From an uncultured Aquimarina sp. (GTDB lineage: Bacteria; Bacteroidota; Bacteroidia; Flavobacteriales; Flavobacteriaceae): a stretch of 64,000 nt of DNA. The stretch spans positions 1 through 64,000 of the forward strand of contig CANNBP010000024.1 of NCBI GenBank assembly GCA_947502885.1, in the 5' to 3' direction. A program made the position numbers and the translations under genes. The notes under the pieces are model-generated. The model was not told the origin of the DNA and did not search any database. It saw only the letters and a program-made list of their open reading frames with translations. Below are positions 53,082 to 62,200 of the stretch, piece after piece (the first letter of the stretch is position 1; every line of letters starts with the position of its first letter).

Positions 53082-53196
53082 CTCCGCGCAGAGTCCTATA
53101 TTTTTATTAAAGTCTTAGACTATACTAACTGCTATAAATATTGAGTTCCCATAACATTTCTGTCTAAAATCACTCTGCGCAGATTGCTATGTTTTT
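53082..53196. repeat. Pair of 24-bp direct repeats
   Basis: CTCCGCGCAGAGTCCTATAT (53082 on) and CTCTGCGCAGATTGCTATGT (53173 on), each followed by TTTTT, match at about 19 of 24 positions and are 91 bp apart. GCGCAG is GC-rich against the AT-rich surroundings, which suggests functional sites such as iterons, att sites or operators. Confidence 0.55.
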
Positions 53197-53249
53197 TGTA
53201 TTCCTTTGATTTCTTGCGTTGTTTTGGCACAGATATCTAAACAAAACAT

Positions 53250-53265
53250 AGCATTACGTAATGCT
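53250..53265. promoter_or_regulatory. Perfect 16-bp palindrome, possible operator
   Basis: AGCATTACGTAATGCT is a perfect palindrome about 30 nt before the preferred start (53294) of the first HTH gene. A dimeric regulator, perhaps that HTH protein or a phage-type repressor, could bind here. Confidence 0.5.
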
Positions 53266-53293
53266 CATTATTAATCCTAAAAATCACAGAATA

Positions 53294-53641
53294 ATGAGTG
53301 ACCTATTAAAACCTTTATATACGCTAACTGTCGGGGAGTATATAGAGTTGAACAAAAACATGATCAGACAGCAATGGCAAGAATTGTTACCAAAGGAAAA
53401 TCAACATTTACTACAAAAAAAAGAGAATGATATCATCTTTATCGATGAAGCTTGTAAGCTTACAAGGTACAGTAAACCTACTATGTATTCTAAAGTTAGC
53501 AGGTATGAGATTCCGGTACTTTCTCGAGGAAAACCGTTGACATTTTCGAAACAAGATCTAATCAATTGGATTCATCTTGGAAAACCAAGTAGTGTTATCG
53601 ACAAGGAATCTAAAAAGCTAGTAAAAGATATCCATGTATGA
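53294..53641 (+). CDS. Excisionase-type helix-turn-helix protein
   Basis: I take the ATG at 53294 (MSDLLKPLYT), giving 115 aa, rather than the ATG at 53261 that lies inside the palindrome. Residues from about 55 form a MerR/excisionase-like HTH_17 domain (DIIFIDEACKLTRYSKPTMY, then YEIPVLSRGKPLTFSKQDLINWI). Such proteins accompany Bacteroidetes mobile elements and phage-like islands, where they act as excisionases or regulators. The stop overlaps the next start (ATGA), so the two HTH genes are translationally coupled. Confidence 0.75.
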   Translation: MSDLLKPLYTLTVGEYIELNKNMIRQQWQELLPKENQHLLQKKENDIIFIDEACKLTRYSKPTMYSKVSRYEIPVLSRGKPLTFSKQDLINWIHLGKPSSVIDKESKKLVKDIHV

Positions 53642-53868
53642 AGACATTCATCAGAACAGAGACAGAACTTATTAATCCAGATGGGGATTATTATAGCCTT
53701 AATGAGATCAGAAAATTATTTAACCCTCCGATTTCCTATGTAACGATATGGAGGTGGCAAAAGAAAGGAATTCTAAAACTGACTCCTTATATATACGGCA
53801 ATAAAAAATACTACCATATAGATGAAGTCAACCAGGAATTAAATAGACATAAACAGTTAAAAAAATAA
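53638..53868 (+). CDS. Small helix-turn-helix DNA-binding protein
   Basis: The 76-aa protein is almost entirely an HTH domain of the excisionase type (YSLNEIRKLFNPPISYVTIW, RWQKKGILKLTPYIYGNKKY, then a basic C-terminus). It overlaps the previous HTH gene by 4 nt and precedes the primase-helicase gene by 72 nt. Two different small HTH proteins in front of a replication gene is a common layout in integrative elements. The role is probably in excision or copy control. Confidence 0.72.
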   Translation: MKTFIRTETELINPDGDYYSLNEIRKLFNPPISYVTIWRWQKKGILKLTPYIYGNKKYYHIDEVNQELNRHKQLKK

Positions 53869-53940
53869 TACTAAGAGATGTCTTATTTAGAATTTACACC
53901 TAAATGTTTCAAGGCATTCTAAAACTTTAAAACAAAAAAT

Positions 53941-56070
53941 ATGAATCCATATATATTAACAAAAGAAAATATCTTAAATAAAATAAACTTGCAAGATGCT
54001 TTTAATCATTACCTGCAACCCTATCACCATAAAGGGATCTTAAAGCAGGGAAAACACATTTCCAATCCATTTTTATCAAACAAACAAAAAACTCCTTCCT
54101 TCAACATTTATGAAATCAGTTCTGGCAATTGGCGATTTAAAGATTTCGCTACTGGTGATGAAGGAAGTATTTTTGATTTGGTAATGCGGTTAAAACAATG
54201 TGATTTTAAAGAAGCACTCATTATAATCAATCAAGATTTTAGTTTAAATCTTACTTACGAAACTCCTGAAGCCAATTTTGACATTCAACTTAAACAACAA
54301 TGGCGACCTGATGATTTAGCATATTGGTCGGCTTATGGTATTACAGATACTATATTGAATGTTTTCAAGGTCTATCCTGTAACAACCTATAGTCGAATAA
54401 ATACACAAAATAAGCGTATTTCTTTTAACGCTACATCACAAAACCCTATCTATGGATATAAGGTTTCTAGGGATTGTTATAAAATCTACTGCCCGCTTAA
54501 TACTCGCTTTCGTTTTGCATGGCTGGGCAATAAACCAGAAGCATACATTTTTGGATATGAGCAGCTACCAAAGACAGGGAATAGGGTATTTATTACTGGT
54601 GGAGAAAAAGATGTACTCTCGCTATATGCACACAACGAAGCTGCTATTTGTTTTAATAGTGAAACAGCAAATCCACCTCCAAAAATTATTGATAACCTTA
54701 AGGCTAGATTTAAAGAAGTAATCGTTTTATATGATATAGATCATACCGGTATCTCACAGTCTATTAAGCTTTCTCAGAACTACGGTTTACAACGAATGAT
54801 ACTTCCAGAAAACATACTAAAAGATAAAGGAAAAGATGTTGCCGACTTCTATGCACTTGGGTACAATTTGAATGCTCTCGAAATTAAGGTAGAAACACCG
54901 GAATCAATGCCAGAAACACAACTATTATCCGCAAAAACAATTGCAAAAGAAAACGACTATATGCCATTACTATTAAAAACTCAGAAAATGCTTACCCAGC
55001 GAAAAGCAAAGCTTATCCATAAAACACCTTCTTTACTATTTCATAAAGATATCGGGATTTTATATCCGAGAACCATCAATGTAATTCAAGGAAAAGCCGG
55101 AGTACATAAAAGCAGACTTGCAGAAACCATCTGTAGTGCACTTATCAAAAAAGAATCTTTTGATAGTGAATTATTACACTTTAAAAAAAATAGAGAACAG
55201 ACCGTAACGGTTTGTTATGTGGATACCGAACGAAACCTTACCGAGCAGTTTCCATATGCTTTACAACAAATATTACAAAAAGCGGGATACCAAAGAGAAG
55301 ATACCCCAGAGGATTTTGATTATATTTCGTTACTACAAGTTCCTAGAGAGGATCGATTTCAAGCCCTTAGAGCCTATATCAAACGCGTAAAATCTATATA
55401 TTATGGACATATTGTTATTGTTCTGGATGTAATCACAGATTGTATTCTTGACTTTAACAGATCCAGAGATAGTATGCAACTGATAGACTTGATGAATGAT
55501 AGCATAAACGGAGAAGATGTTACCTTTCTGACCCTTATCCATGAAAACCCAGGTAGTGCAGATAAGGCAAGAGGGCACTTAGGAACAGAATTATTGAATA
55601 AAGCCACTACAGCCATTCAAATAGGTTTTGAAAAAGACAGCAATAAACGTCCTACAGATTTGATAACGATGAATGTTCTAAAACTGCGAGGGAGCAAACG
55701 CCCTGAATCTTTTTATATGAAATATTGTGAACAAAACAAAGGACTTGTAGAGGCCGATGCTGATCTTATCGATGACTCTGCAAGATCCAGAAGAACAAAG
55801 GCTGATCTTTTTGAAATTCAACAACAAATCTCTAAACTATTAAGAAGCTCCATTCAAAGTCGAACTTTAGTAGATGAGCTCACCTTATATTTTGATTGTA
55901 GTGAGAGAACCATACGTGAACGCCTACAGGAGTGCATTGATAAAAGAATTCCTATTCCCAATGGAAAAGGTGTTCCTTCGGTACTGCAAAAGAAAAAAGA
56001 AGGAAAAGAAGTATTTTATAGTCTTACTCCCATTCAAAGAAGACAAAAACGGAACACTCCAGAACTATAA
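53941..56070 (+). CDS. Toprim primase / RecA-fold helicase fusion of a mobile element
   Basis: The 709-aa protein has an N-terminal primase-like segment (NPFLSNKQKTPSFNIYE, WRFKDFATGDEGSIFDLVMR) that resembles the CHC2/DnaG fold but lacks zinc-binding Cys. A toprim domain follows, with Glu in ITGGEKDVLSLY (near 220) and Asp in VLYDIDHTG (near 265). Next comes a RecA/RepA-like ATPase with a Walker A-like GKAGVHKS (about 384-391), where His replaces the usual Gly before KS, and a Walker B-like IVIVLDV. The C-terminal 120 residues look like a winged-helix region (SRTLVDELTLYFDCSERTIRERL). It probably primes and unwinds the element's DNA. It is followed by a strong hairpin. Confidence 0.82.
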   Translation: MNPYILTKENILNKINLQDAFNHYLQPYHHKGILKQGKHISNPFLSNKQKTPSFNIYEISSGNWRFKDFATGDEGSIFDLVMRLKQCDFKEALIIINQDFSLNLTYETPEANFDIQLKQQWRPDDLAYWSAYGITDTILNVFKVYPVTTYSRINTQNKRISFNATSQNPIYGYKVSRDCYKIYCPLNTRFRFAWLGNKPEAYIFGYEQLPKTGNRVFITGGEKDVLSLYAHNEAAICFNSETANPPPKIIDNLKARFKEVIVLYDIDHTGISQSIKLSQNYGLQRMILPENILKDKGKDVADFYALGYNLNALEIKVETPESMPETQLLSAKTIAKENDYMPLLLKTQKMLTQRKAKLIHKTPSLLFHKDIGILYPRTINVIQGKAGVHKSRLAETICSALIKKESFDSELLHFKKNREQTVTVCYVDTERNLTEQFPYALQQILQKAGYQREDTPEDFDYISLLQVPREDRFQALRAYIKRVKSIYYGHIVIVLDVITDCILDFNRSRDSMQLIDLMNDSINGEDVTFLTLIHENPGSADKARGHLGTELLNKATTAIQIGFEKDSNKRPTDLITMNVLKLRGSKRPESFYMKYCEQNKGLVEADADLIDDSARSRRTKADLFEIQQQISKLLRSSIQSRTLVDELTLYFDCSERTIRERLQECIDKRIPIPNGKGVPSVLQKKKEGKEVFYSLTPIQRRQKRNTPEL

Positions 56071-56566
56071 AATTTAAACAACGGAAGCTAGAAATGAGCA
56101 CATATATAGCATTTCTAGCTTCCAATGTTTGTAATCACATACTAAACAACAGTTTACGTGTTTTAAAAGATACGAACCACTTTTCCAGTTTCCATCATCA
56201 TCATTTTATCTATATCTCTAATTATAATAGAGAAATACAGCTATTTTTTTCAAAACAATGTATGTTAACTTTAAATAAAATTATAGTGATGTGTATCAAT
56301 CTATATGGTATATCAATCCATTGGTATAGTTATACTTTGGATACACTCTAATCTATGTTAAGACACATTATAGCTAAATGAATGTGTCTTATTTTTAAAA
56401 CATACAATTTAAAGCACTGAATACGAGGTGCTTAAAAATAAATCACTTATATACTTATCCTACTTCTACGACTAATGCCTATAGATGTTTCTTTAATTTT
56501 TTTTAAATTTTAGATATGGTCATTATACAAATAATACTATTTTAGATTTTACATAAACAAAAAAGT
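56071..56566. other. Gap after the primase-helicase gene
   Basis: The hairpin at 56083-56123 lies at its start. After it I see AT-rich sequence with no credible gene; an 85-codon frame at 56094-56351 runs through the hairpin and has His/Phe/Tyr-rich, non-protein-like content. Confidence 0.6.
56083..56123 (+). terminator. Long-stem hairpin after the primase gene
   Basis: GGAAGCTAGAAATG and CATTTCTAGCTTCC form a perfect 14-bp stem with a 13-nt AT-rich loop. There is no long T-tract (AATGTTTG follows). A related hairpin follows the recombinase gene at 57282. Confidence 0.65.
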
Positions 56567-56770
56567 ATGACTTTAGAACAATTTATTCAAGACTGCACAG
56601 CACTAGATAATCCTATTGGGGATTTAGCAAATGATATTATGGAAGATACCAACTTCCCTTCGGATAAGCCCGAAATTGAAATATTGAATTATTTAGATTT
56701 TCAAACCCGAATGAGCGGGACTCATGATGTATTTCAGGAATTTAAATCCGAATATCAAAAGCATCAATAA
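56567..56770 (+). CDS. YozE-like SAM-fold small protein
   Basis: The 67-aa protein matches the YozE (DUF1250) pattern: an N-terminal helix (LEQFIQDCTALDNPIGDLAN), the DI..D..FP turn (DIMEDTNFPSD) and a final helix (EIEILNYLDF). YozE-like proteins are small helical bundles of unknown function, sometimes on plasmids and phages. It lies 7 nt before the preferred start of the recombinase gene, so the two are probably cotranscribed. Confidence 0.7.
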   Translation: MTLEQFIQDCTALDNPIGDLANDIMEDTNFPSDKPEIEILNYLDFQTRMSGTHDVFQEFKSEYQKHQ

Positions 56771-56777
56771 AACTAAG

Positions 56778-57209
56778 ATGGAAACGCAACATATAAAAAT
56801 AACTAAACCTCTCTCTAAAAAAGAAAGTACAGCGTTTGTATATGCACGTTCTGCTACAGCGAGTCAAAATGCAGATATAGATAGTTTAAAAATTCAGAGA
56901 GAATCTTGTGAAGTATTTGCTAGAAAAAACAACTATAAGATTTTAACATACTTGGGAGACACTCAAAAATCGGGCGTTGAGGATCATCGAAAAGAGTTTA
57001 TCCAAAGGGTTTGTAATGCTTGTAAAGAGTATGGGAATGTGGATTATCTTATTGTACATTCTTTTGATCGTATTTCAAGAAATACAACATTTGTAGAAGA
57101 TATCATGTTAAGACTGAAAGAAATGGGGATTATAGTAGTTTCTGTAGCTCAAGGAACAAACCTTCCAAATGTAGCTCTATTATCTACACCCTCTAAAACC
57201 AGCAATTAG
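56778..57209 (+). CDS. Short serine-recombinase catalytic domain with displaced Ser
   Basis: I take the ATG at 56778 (143 aa); the ATG at 56724 overlaps the YozE-like gene by 47 nt. The domain fold is clear: FVYARSATASQ, QRESCEVFARKNNYKI, then DYLIVHSFDRISRN and EMGIIVVSVAQGTN are the usual resolvase segments. In the family the nucleophile is the Ser of YARxST; here the sequence is YARSAT, with Ala where Ser belongs and Ser one place earlier. The protein stops after the catalytic domain, with no C-terminal HTH, recombinase or zinc-ribbon domain. It may be inactive, act with a partner, or have become a regulator. Confidence 0.7.
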   Translation: METQHIKITKPLSKKESTAFVYARSATASQNADIDSLKIQRESCEVFARKNNYKILTYLGDTQKSGVEDHRKEFIQRVCNACKEYGNVDYLIVHSFDRISRNTTFVEDIMLRLKEMGIIVVSVAQGTNLPNVALLSTPSKTSN

Positions 57210-57281
57210 CAATAGTGGAAGCTGGAAATAACGAACTATAAGTTGTCTTAACATAACAGTACTGATTACCAACAAAGTACA

Positions 57282-57335
57282 AACAATGGAAATTGGAAAT
57301 ACTATATATAAGGCCATTCCCAATTTCCATTGTTT
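57282..57335 (+). terminator. Terminator after the recombinase gene
   Basis: AACAATGGAAATTGG pairs with CCAATTTCCATTGTT across a 23-nt loop and is followed by a T-run. Stem and loop resemble the hairpin at 56083 (GGAA..GAAAT, AT-rich loop with ATATATA). Confidence 0.75.
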
Positions 57336-57475
57336 TTCATATAGGATGATTCCTAGTTAAAATACATCTCTTTACTTTTAATATATATCAACTACTATTA
57401 ATTTGGGTTAATTTGGTTTCACCCTTTACATTCGAGTAATTCCTATTCCTACTTTTATTTCAAAAAATAGAAGAT

Positions 57476-57832
57476 ATGGAACAACTACAAGATTTATTAA
57501 CAGGAGAACCTTTTACTCCTACCCGTAGCGATCAGAAATTTGCAAATCGTCAAAATCAAATCCGGTATAATAACCTAAAGGCTCAACAAAAACGAAGAGC
57601 TAAAGGAGAAATTGATCGTACTCTTGATACCAATAGGAGTATTCTTAAAAAGCTTTTAGGGGATAAAAAAGAAGTTATTAAATCTCGTGACTACTTATTA
57701 GGAGCTGGATTTCATTTTGGAATTAGTACTCATAAAATTGAAAGAGAGGGCAAACTATTAAGTTGTGTCTATGAATATGCAATAGCTTATATAAAAGATC
57801 ATCAACTTCTAATCACAAAAACAGAAATCTAA
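57476..57832 (+). CDS. Uncharacterised basic 118-aa protein
   Basis: This Lys/Arg/Gln-rich soluble protein has a helical, charged first half (FANRQNQIRYNNLKAQQKRR) and a second half with beta-like segments (YLLGAGFHFGISTHKIE, LLSCVYEYAIAYIKD). I recognise no family. It starts a run of four small genes (57476-58458) that read in one direction with 6-nt gaps or overlaps, suggesting an operon of the mobile element. A DNA-binding or structural role is possible but unproven. Confidence 0.55.
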   Translation: MEQLQDLLTGEPFTPTRSDQKFANRQNQIRYNNLKAQQKRRAKGEIDRTLDTNRSILKKLLGDKKEVIKSRDYLLGAGFHFGISTHKIEREGKLLSCVYEYAIAYIKDHQLLITKTEI

Positions 57833-57838
57833 CTCACT

Positions 57839-58111
57839 ATGAGAAATCAACATATCATAGACTGTTATAAGTTAGACCTTATTAAAGACATCCCCAAAGA
57901 ACTTCAGTATACCATAGCTCACAGAGATTCTCTTTTTAGTGAAAATCAAAAACTCAAGAAAACCATTTGGGTATTGGGAATAAGTTTTGGCTGCTTAATC
58001 ATCTATAACATCATTAAAAACTATGGAAAGAAACAAAGACACCCTAAAGAGAAAGCTACATCAAAAGAGCATCAAACAGAATATCAATACGATCAGAAGA
58101 ATAGCACATGA
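57839..58111 (+). CDS. Small membrane protein of the accessory operon
   Basis: The 90-aa protein has a soluble N-terminus (LIKDIPKELQYTIAHRDSLF), a charged helix (ENQKLKK), one transmembrane segment (TIWVLGISFGCLIIYNII) and a basic, polar tail. It starts 6 nt after the preceding stop. Its 3' end overlaps the next gene by 89 nt in another frame, an unusually long overlap. Both overlapping products have sensible membrane-protein composition, so both may be real. The layout resembles phage or plasmid small membrane gene pairs. Confidence 0.5.
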   Translation: MRNQHIIDCYKLDLIKDIPKELQYTIAHRDSLFSENQKLKKTIWVLGISFGCLIIYNIIKNYGKKQRHPKEKATSKEHQTEYQYDQKNST

Positions 58112-58271
58112 AAGTGAACCATTCTTTAAAAAACCAGTTGTAAAAAAAGTAACAACTACAATTGTGGTAGGTGGAACTATTTTTGGATTGTTATACCTCT
58201 CTAAATACTTCTTTAGTGCTACAGCAAAAATGATAAGATCTTTTAAAGAAGTAAAAGACGCTTGTAAATAA
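58023..58271 (+). CDS. Small membrane protein overlapping its neighbour
   Basis: The 82-aa protein starts inside the previous gene. The N-terminal 45 residues are very basic (KDTLKRKLHQKSIKQNI), followed by one transmembrane segment (VTTTIVVGGTIFGLLYLSKYFF) and a charged end. No family is recognised. Membrane topology with a basic cytosolic tail is likely. The 89-nt overlap could couple translation of the two proteins in the manner of nested phage genes (for example spanin-like pairs), but no lipobox or signal peptidase site supports that comparison. Confidence 0.5.
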   Translation: MERNKDTLKRKLHQKSIKQNINTIRRIAHESEPFFKKPVVKKVTTTIVVGGTIFGLLYLSKYFFSATAKMIRSFKEVKDACK

Positions 58272-58290
58272 TAAACCAAAATTTAATACC

Positions 58291-58458
58291 ATGAATAAAA
58301 TAATCAAATCAGAAACAATCAAACCCGATGTGATTGCCACAACTGTCAAAATCATTTTTGGCACCTTTCTTTTGGTAAGGACGATTAAGACAGCTACAGA
58401 GATCTATTTTAAAATAGAAGATCGAAAAAATTATAAGAAAAAAGGGCATATATTCTAG
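58291..58458 (+). CDS. Small 55-aa protein with one hydrophobic segment
   Basis: This 56-codon frame lies 19 nt after the preceding gene. It has a basic start (MNKIIKSETIK), a hydrophobic stretch (VIATTVKIIFGTFLLV) and a charged Lys-rich end (FKIEDRKNYKKKGHIF). The composition is like that of the two preceding membrane proteins, so it is probably the last gene of the same operon. Function is unknown. Confidence 0.45.
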   Translation: MNKIIKSETIKPDVIATTVKIIFGTFLLVRTIKTATEIYFKIEDRKNYKKKGHIF

Positions 58459-59243
58459 TCATTCCTTTCTGTTTTTTTGGGATTCGCATTATAGAAATAT
58501 AGCGATATTTTAGCTATAAGGATATAAACTAATAAAGTGAATTTGATGCCCTGTATGTCACACAGGGCATCGCCATTTACGATGTTCTCCCAAGAATAAT
58601 TCACGATGCCCTCTGCGATATACAGCATCCCGAATCCGCGACCCTGTGTGGTGGTAAATGTTTTAAAATCAAAACAATAAAGAACAAAGAGCATCGTGGA
58701 TTGGCAACCCTCTCCAAGGTATGATTCACGACGCTGTATATCACAAAGAGCAAGGATATTCATGATGCTCTCCAGGTTGGGGTTTAGAACCTTACCCCAT
58801 ATTAAGTAAATGAGATATTTCCTCTTTATGATAACTCCTTGTGCATTGAAAAGTGATATATAATTTTACTACATTAAGTACCTCATATTTGATAAATAAC
58901 TTTCCCTATTATCATTTACCTCTTTATTACTTAATGTTTTTCTTTCAAAAACATTCATCAGTATCAGAAAATGAAACAACTATATTGTATTCTTGACCCA
59001 GAATAGATGTTTAAGTAAGTATGTTTTACAATTGCGCAGTTGATCTATAGGATATTGTCTTTCAACAAAAAGGGTACTTTTCCCCTATACTTACAATTGT
59101 AGGATCAAGATATATATTGTAGGTTTGCTGCCACAAAAAATACAGCCTAGTGTTGTTATGAAAAAAAAATGTAGAACCATTCTTTTGATAGCTATGTCAA
59201 ACATAACCATTTCGGTTTATAACACCATTAACCAAACAACAGT
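58459..59243. other. Long intergenic region with structured repeats
   Basis: 58540-58775 is locally GC-richer and full of hairpins and degenerate repeats. 58800-59157 is plain AT-rich DNA in which I see nothing. The last 85 nt contain a possible 29-codon leader frame (59158). Confidence 0.6.
58540..58775. repeat. Degenerate repeat cluster with strong hairpin
   Basis: A perfect 10-bp stem GATGCCCTGT / ACAGGGCATC with a 7-nt loop lies at 58545-58571. It is followed by several variants of ATTCACGATGC (near 58602, 58723, 58759; also TTTACGATGTTC near 58576). An outer inverted repeat, AGAGCATC (58688-58695) / GATGCTCT (58764-58771), encloses the last two. The elements are related to each other, so this may be a small repeat family, an oriT-like region or a structured RNA. 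Confidence 0.6.
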
Positions 59244-59247
59244 ATGA
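59158..59247 (+). CDS. Possible 29-aa leader peptide overlapping the next start
   Basis: A 30-codon frame (MKKKCRTILLIAMSNITISV and so on) ends with TGA overlapping the ATG of the large surface-protein gene (ATGA at 59244). A weakly hydrophobic middle and the exact stop/start overlap suggest translational coupling. It may equally be chance in AT-rich DNA. Confidence 0.25.
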   Translation: MKKKCRTILLIAMSNITISVYNTINQTTV

Positions 59248-62200
59248 AAATATATAGTATCATACTATTTTTGTTAGTTAGCACCGTACTCTTTTCTCAA
59301 AAAGAAGCCAATATCTGGTATTTTGGCGAAAATGCAGGACTCGACTTTAATAGTGGTAGCCCTGTTGCCTTAACCGATGGACAATTGAATACCGAAGAAG
59401 GATGCTCTACTATTTCGGATGCTAATGGTAATCTATTGTTTTATTCTGATGGCATCACAGTATATAACAAAAACCATGCTACCATGCTTAATGGTACAGG
59501 GCTTTTGGGGCACTCGTCGAGTACGCATTCTGCTTTGATCGTACCCAAACCTAATGATCCCAACATCTATTATATTTTTACGGTGGATTATCAGCGTTAT
59601 CCAAATGGTTTGCGTTATTCTGAAGTGGATATGACTTTAGATGGAGGCTTAGGTGGGATTACAGCCACCAAAAATATCCTATTACATACTCCGACTACAG
59701 AAAAAATTACGGCTATCCAAGGGAAAAATAGAAATGAAGTTTGGGTCGTAAGTCATAAATGGGATAGCGATGAGTTTATGGCTTTTAAAGTAACCAATAC
59801 CGGAGTCAATACCACCCCAGTAATTAGCGCTGTAGGAACGCATATAGGAGTAAATTTTAGACCAGAAATACAACACACTATAGGAGCTATTAAAATTTCT
59901 CCAGATGGTAAGAAAATTGTAGTATCAAGAAGGCTTGTTAATGTACAATTATTTGATTTTGATAGTGCAACCGGGATTGTTTCTAATGCAATAACGTTAA
60001 TAGATGACTCTGTAACCAGGTTTAATTATGGTGTTGAATTTTCTCCTAATAGTGAGTTGTTATATGCAACGGGAGCGCGAAGTGATGGAGAAAAAGGAAT
60101 ATTTCAATTTAACCTTAAAGCTGGATCGGCAAATGATATTATAGCATCAAAAACTGATATTTCAAACGTAATACCTGCTATTTTCCAAGGAGCTTTACAG
60201 TTGGCTCCTGATGGTAAAATATATTCATCGCGTCTAGGTAATTCTCATTTGGATGTCATTAACAACCCAAATGAATTGGGTATGGCTTGTGACTATCAAA
60301 AAGATGTCGTTTTTTTAGATGGAAAAAAAGCACAATTGGGTTTACCCCCTTTTATTCAATCTTTTTTTCATGTTAATTTTGATGTAGAGAATCTCTGTTT
60401 TGGAGACCTCACGCAGTTTAGTGCCAATATTACTGATCCTTATGATAGCCTGTTATGGGATTTTGGAGATAGTACAACTTCTACCCTAGAGAATCCTACC
60501 CATACGTATACTACTCCCGGAGATTATACGGTATCCCTAAGTATTACTATAGGGACTCAAACCATTACCGAAACTAATGAGATTACTATAGTTGCTTTAC
60601 CCATAACCCCAGCTCTAGTAACCCTACAACAATGTGATGATGATACCGATGGGTTTAGTGCTTTTAATCTTACCGAGGCCATTCCTGATATTATCGCAGA
60701 CGCAAGTACAGTAACCATAACGTTTCACCCTACAGAAAATGATGCACGCACTCCTGGGCTAGTCATCCCAAACCCTACTACCTATACCAATCAAATAGTT
60801 AATACCGATAACGTTTGGGCTAGAATAGAAAATACAGAAGGGTGCCATAGTATCACTAGAGTAGCCCTTGTGGTATCAACGACACAAATACCACTAACGT
60901 ACAACAAAGAACTACGGGTATGTGATGATGCAACAGATGGTGATGCTACCAATGGTATCGCTACTTTTGATTTAAGTACTGCACATGCCGAAATCATAGC
61001 TTTGTTTCCGGTAGGGCAAACCATTACCGTTACTTATTATACTGATATTAATGCTGCCCTCGAAGAAAGAGATGCCATTACCGATATTAACAACTATAGC
61101 AATACAAACTCACCTTTTATACAAGATATTTATGTTCGGGTTGATGATGCCAACAATCAATGTATAGGGATTGGTAATCATATTCAATTGCATGTCGATC
61201 AGGCTCCAATAGCGTATCCTATAACCAATGATGTGATCTGCAATGCTACAGGAACGGCTACATTTATGTTATCAAATTATGATGCCCAGATATTAAACGG
61301 GCAATCCAACACTATTTTTGAGGTATTATATTTTGATTCGATGCCTAATGCCACTGGCAATACAGGGCAACTTTCTAATAATTACCCAGTCCAGTCTAGT
61401 ACAACTACGCTCTATGCACGTATACAAAACCAAACCAATACCGATTGTTATGCGATAACCTCTTTTACTATTGGAGCCTATCAAACCCCAACCGCACAGC
61501 AACCCGATGATATGAGTAGTTGGGATGACGCTAGTAATGATGGTTCAGAAGTTTTTAATTTAGAGCTTCAAAACAATACTATCCTTAATGGGCAATCAGA
61601 TTCGGTTTTTGAGGTATCGTATCACCTTACAGCAAATGATGCCCAAACCCATGCGAATCCTTTGGTGGGAAGTACTTTTGAAAATACCACCAGCCCACAA
61701 ACACTATATGCGCGCGTGCAAAATCGTAACCATCCTGATTGCTATAGCACTACTTTGTTTAGGGTTATGGTAGCCACCAAGCCTATGTTAGACATGCAAG
61801 ATACGTGGCCTGTTTGTGAAAATGGATCGGTAACCCTTACTGCTACCCCCGGTTTTGATACCTATTTATGGTCCACAGGTGCTACAGAAACCACACTTAC
61901 CGTAAATCAAATAGGTACCTATACGATTACAGTGACCAAAACGGTAGGAGATTTGTTTTATGAAGAAACAAAAACGATAACTGTTGTCAAGTCTGATGTG
62001 CCTGTCATCAAAGATATCAAGATTACCGATTGGACCCAAAATCATAATACTATAGAAGTAATTACACAAGGTGGTTTCGAATATGAATATTCATTAGATG
62101 GGGTTACCTATCAAGATGATCATCGATTTACCAATGTTGATATTGGTAATTATACGATATATGCAAGAGATAAAAACGGTTGTGGTACTGCTTCACAAGA

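Larger units (their letters stand above)
52849..53293. other. Gap before the HTH/replication genes
   Basis: No gene is seen. The stretch holds two diverged direct repeats (53082-53105, 53173-53196) and a 16-bp palindrome (53250-53265). It is a plausible regulatory or replication-control region for the downstream module. Confidence 0.55.

Noticed and set aside
56094..56351. An 85-codon frame after the primase gene
   Set aside because: It starts in a hairpin stem, and its His/Phe/Tyr-rich product has no protein-like pattern.
58455..58763. A 102-codon minus-strand frame with two ALCDIQ segments
   Set aside because: The repeated peptide comes from the nucleotide repeats of a structured intergenic region; the frame has no supporting context.
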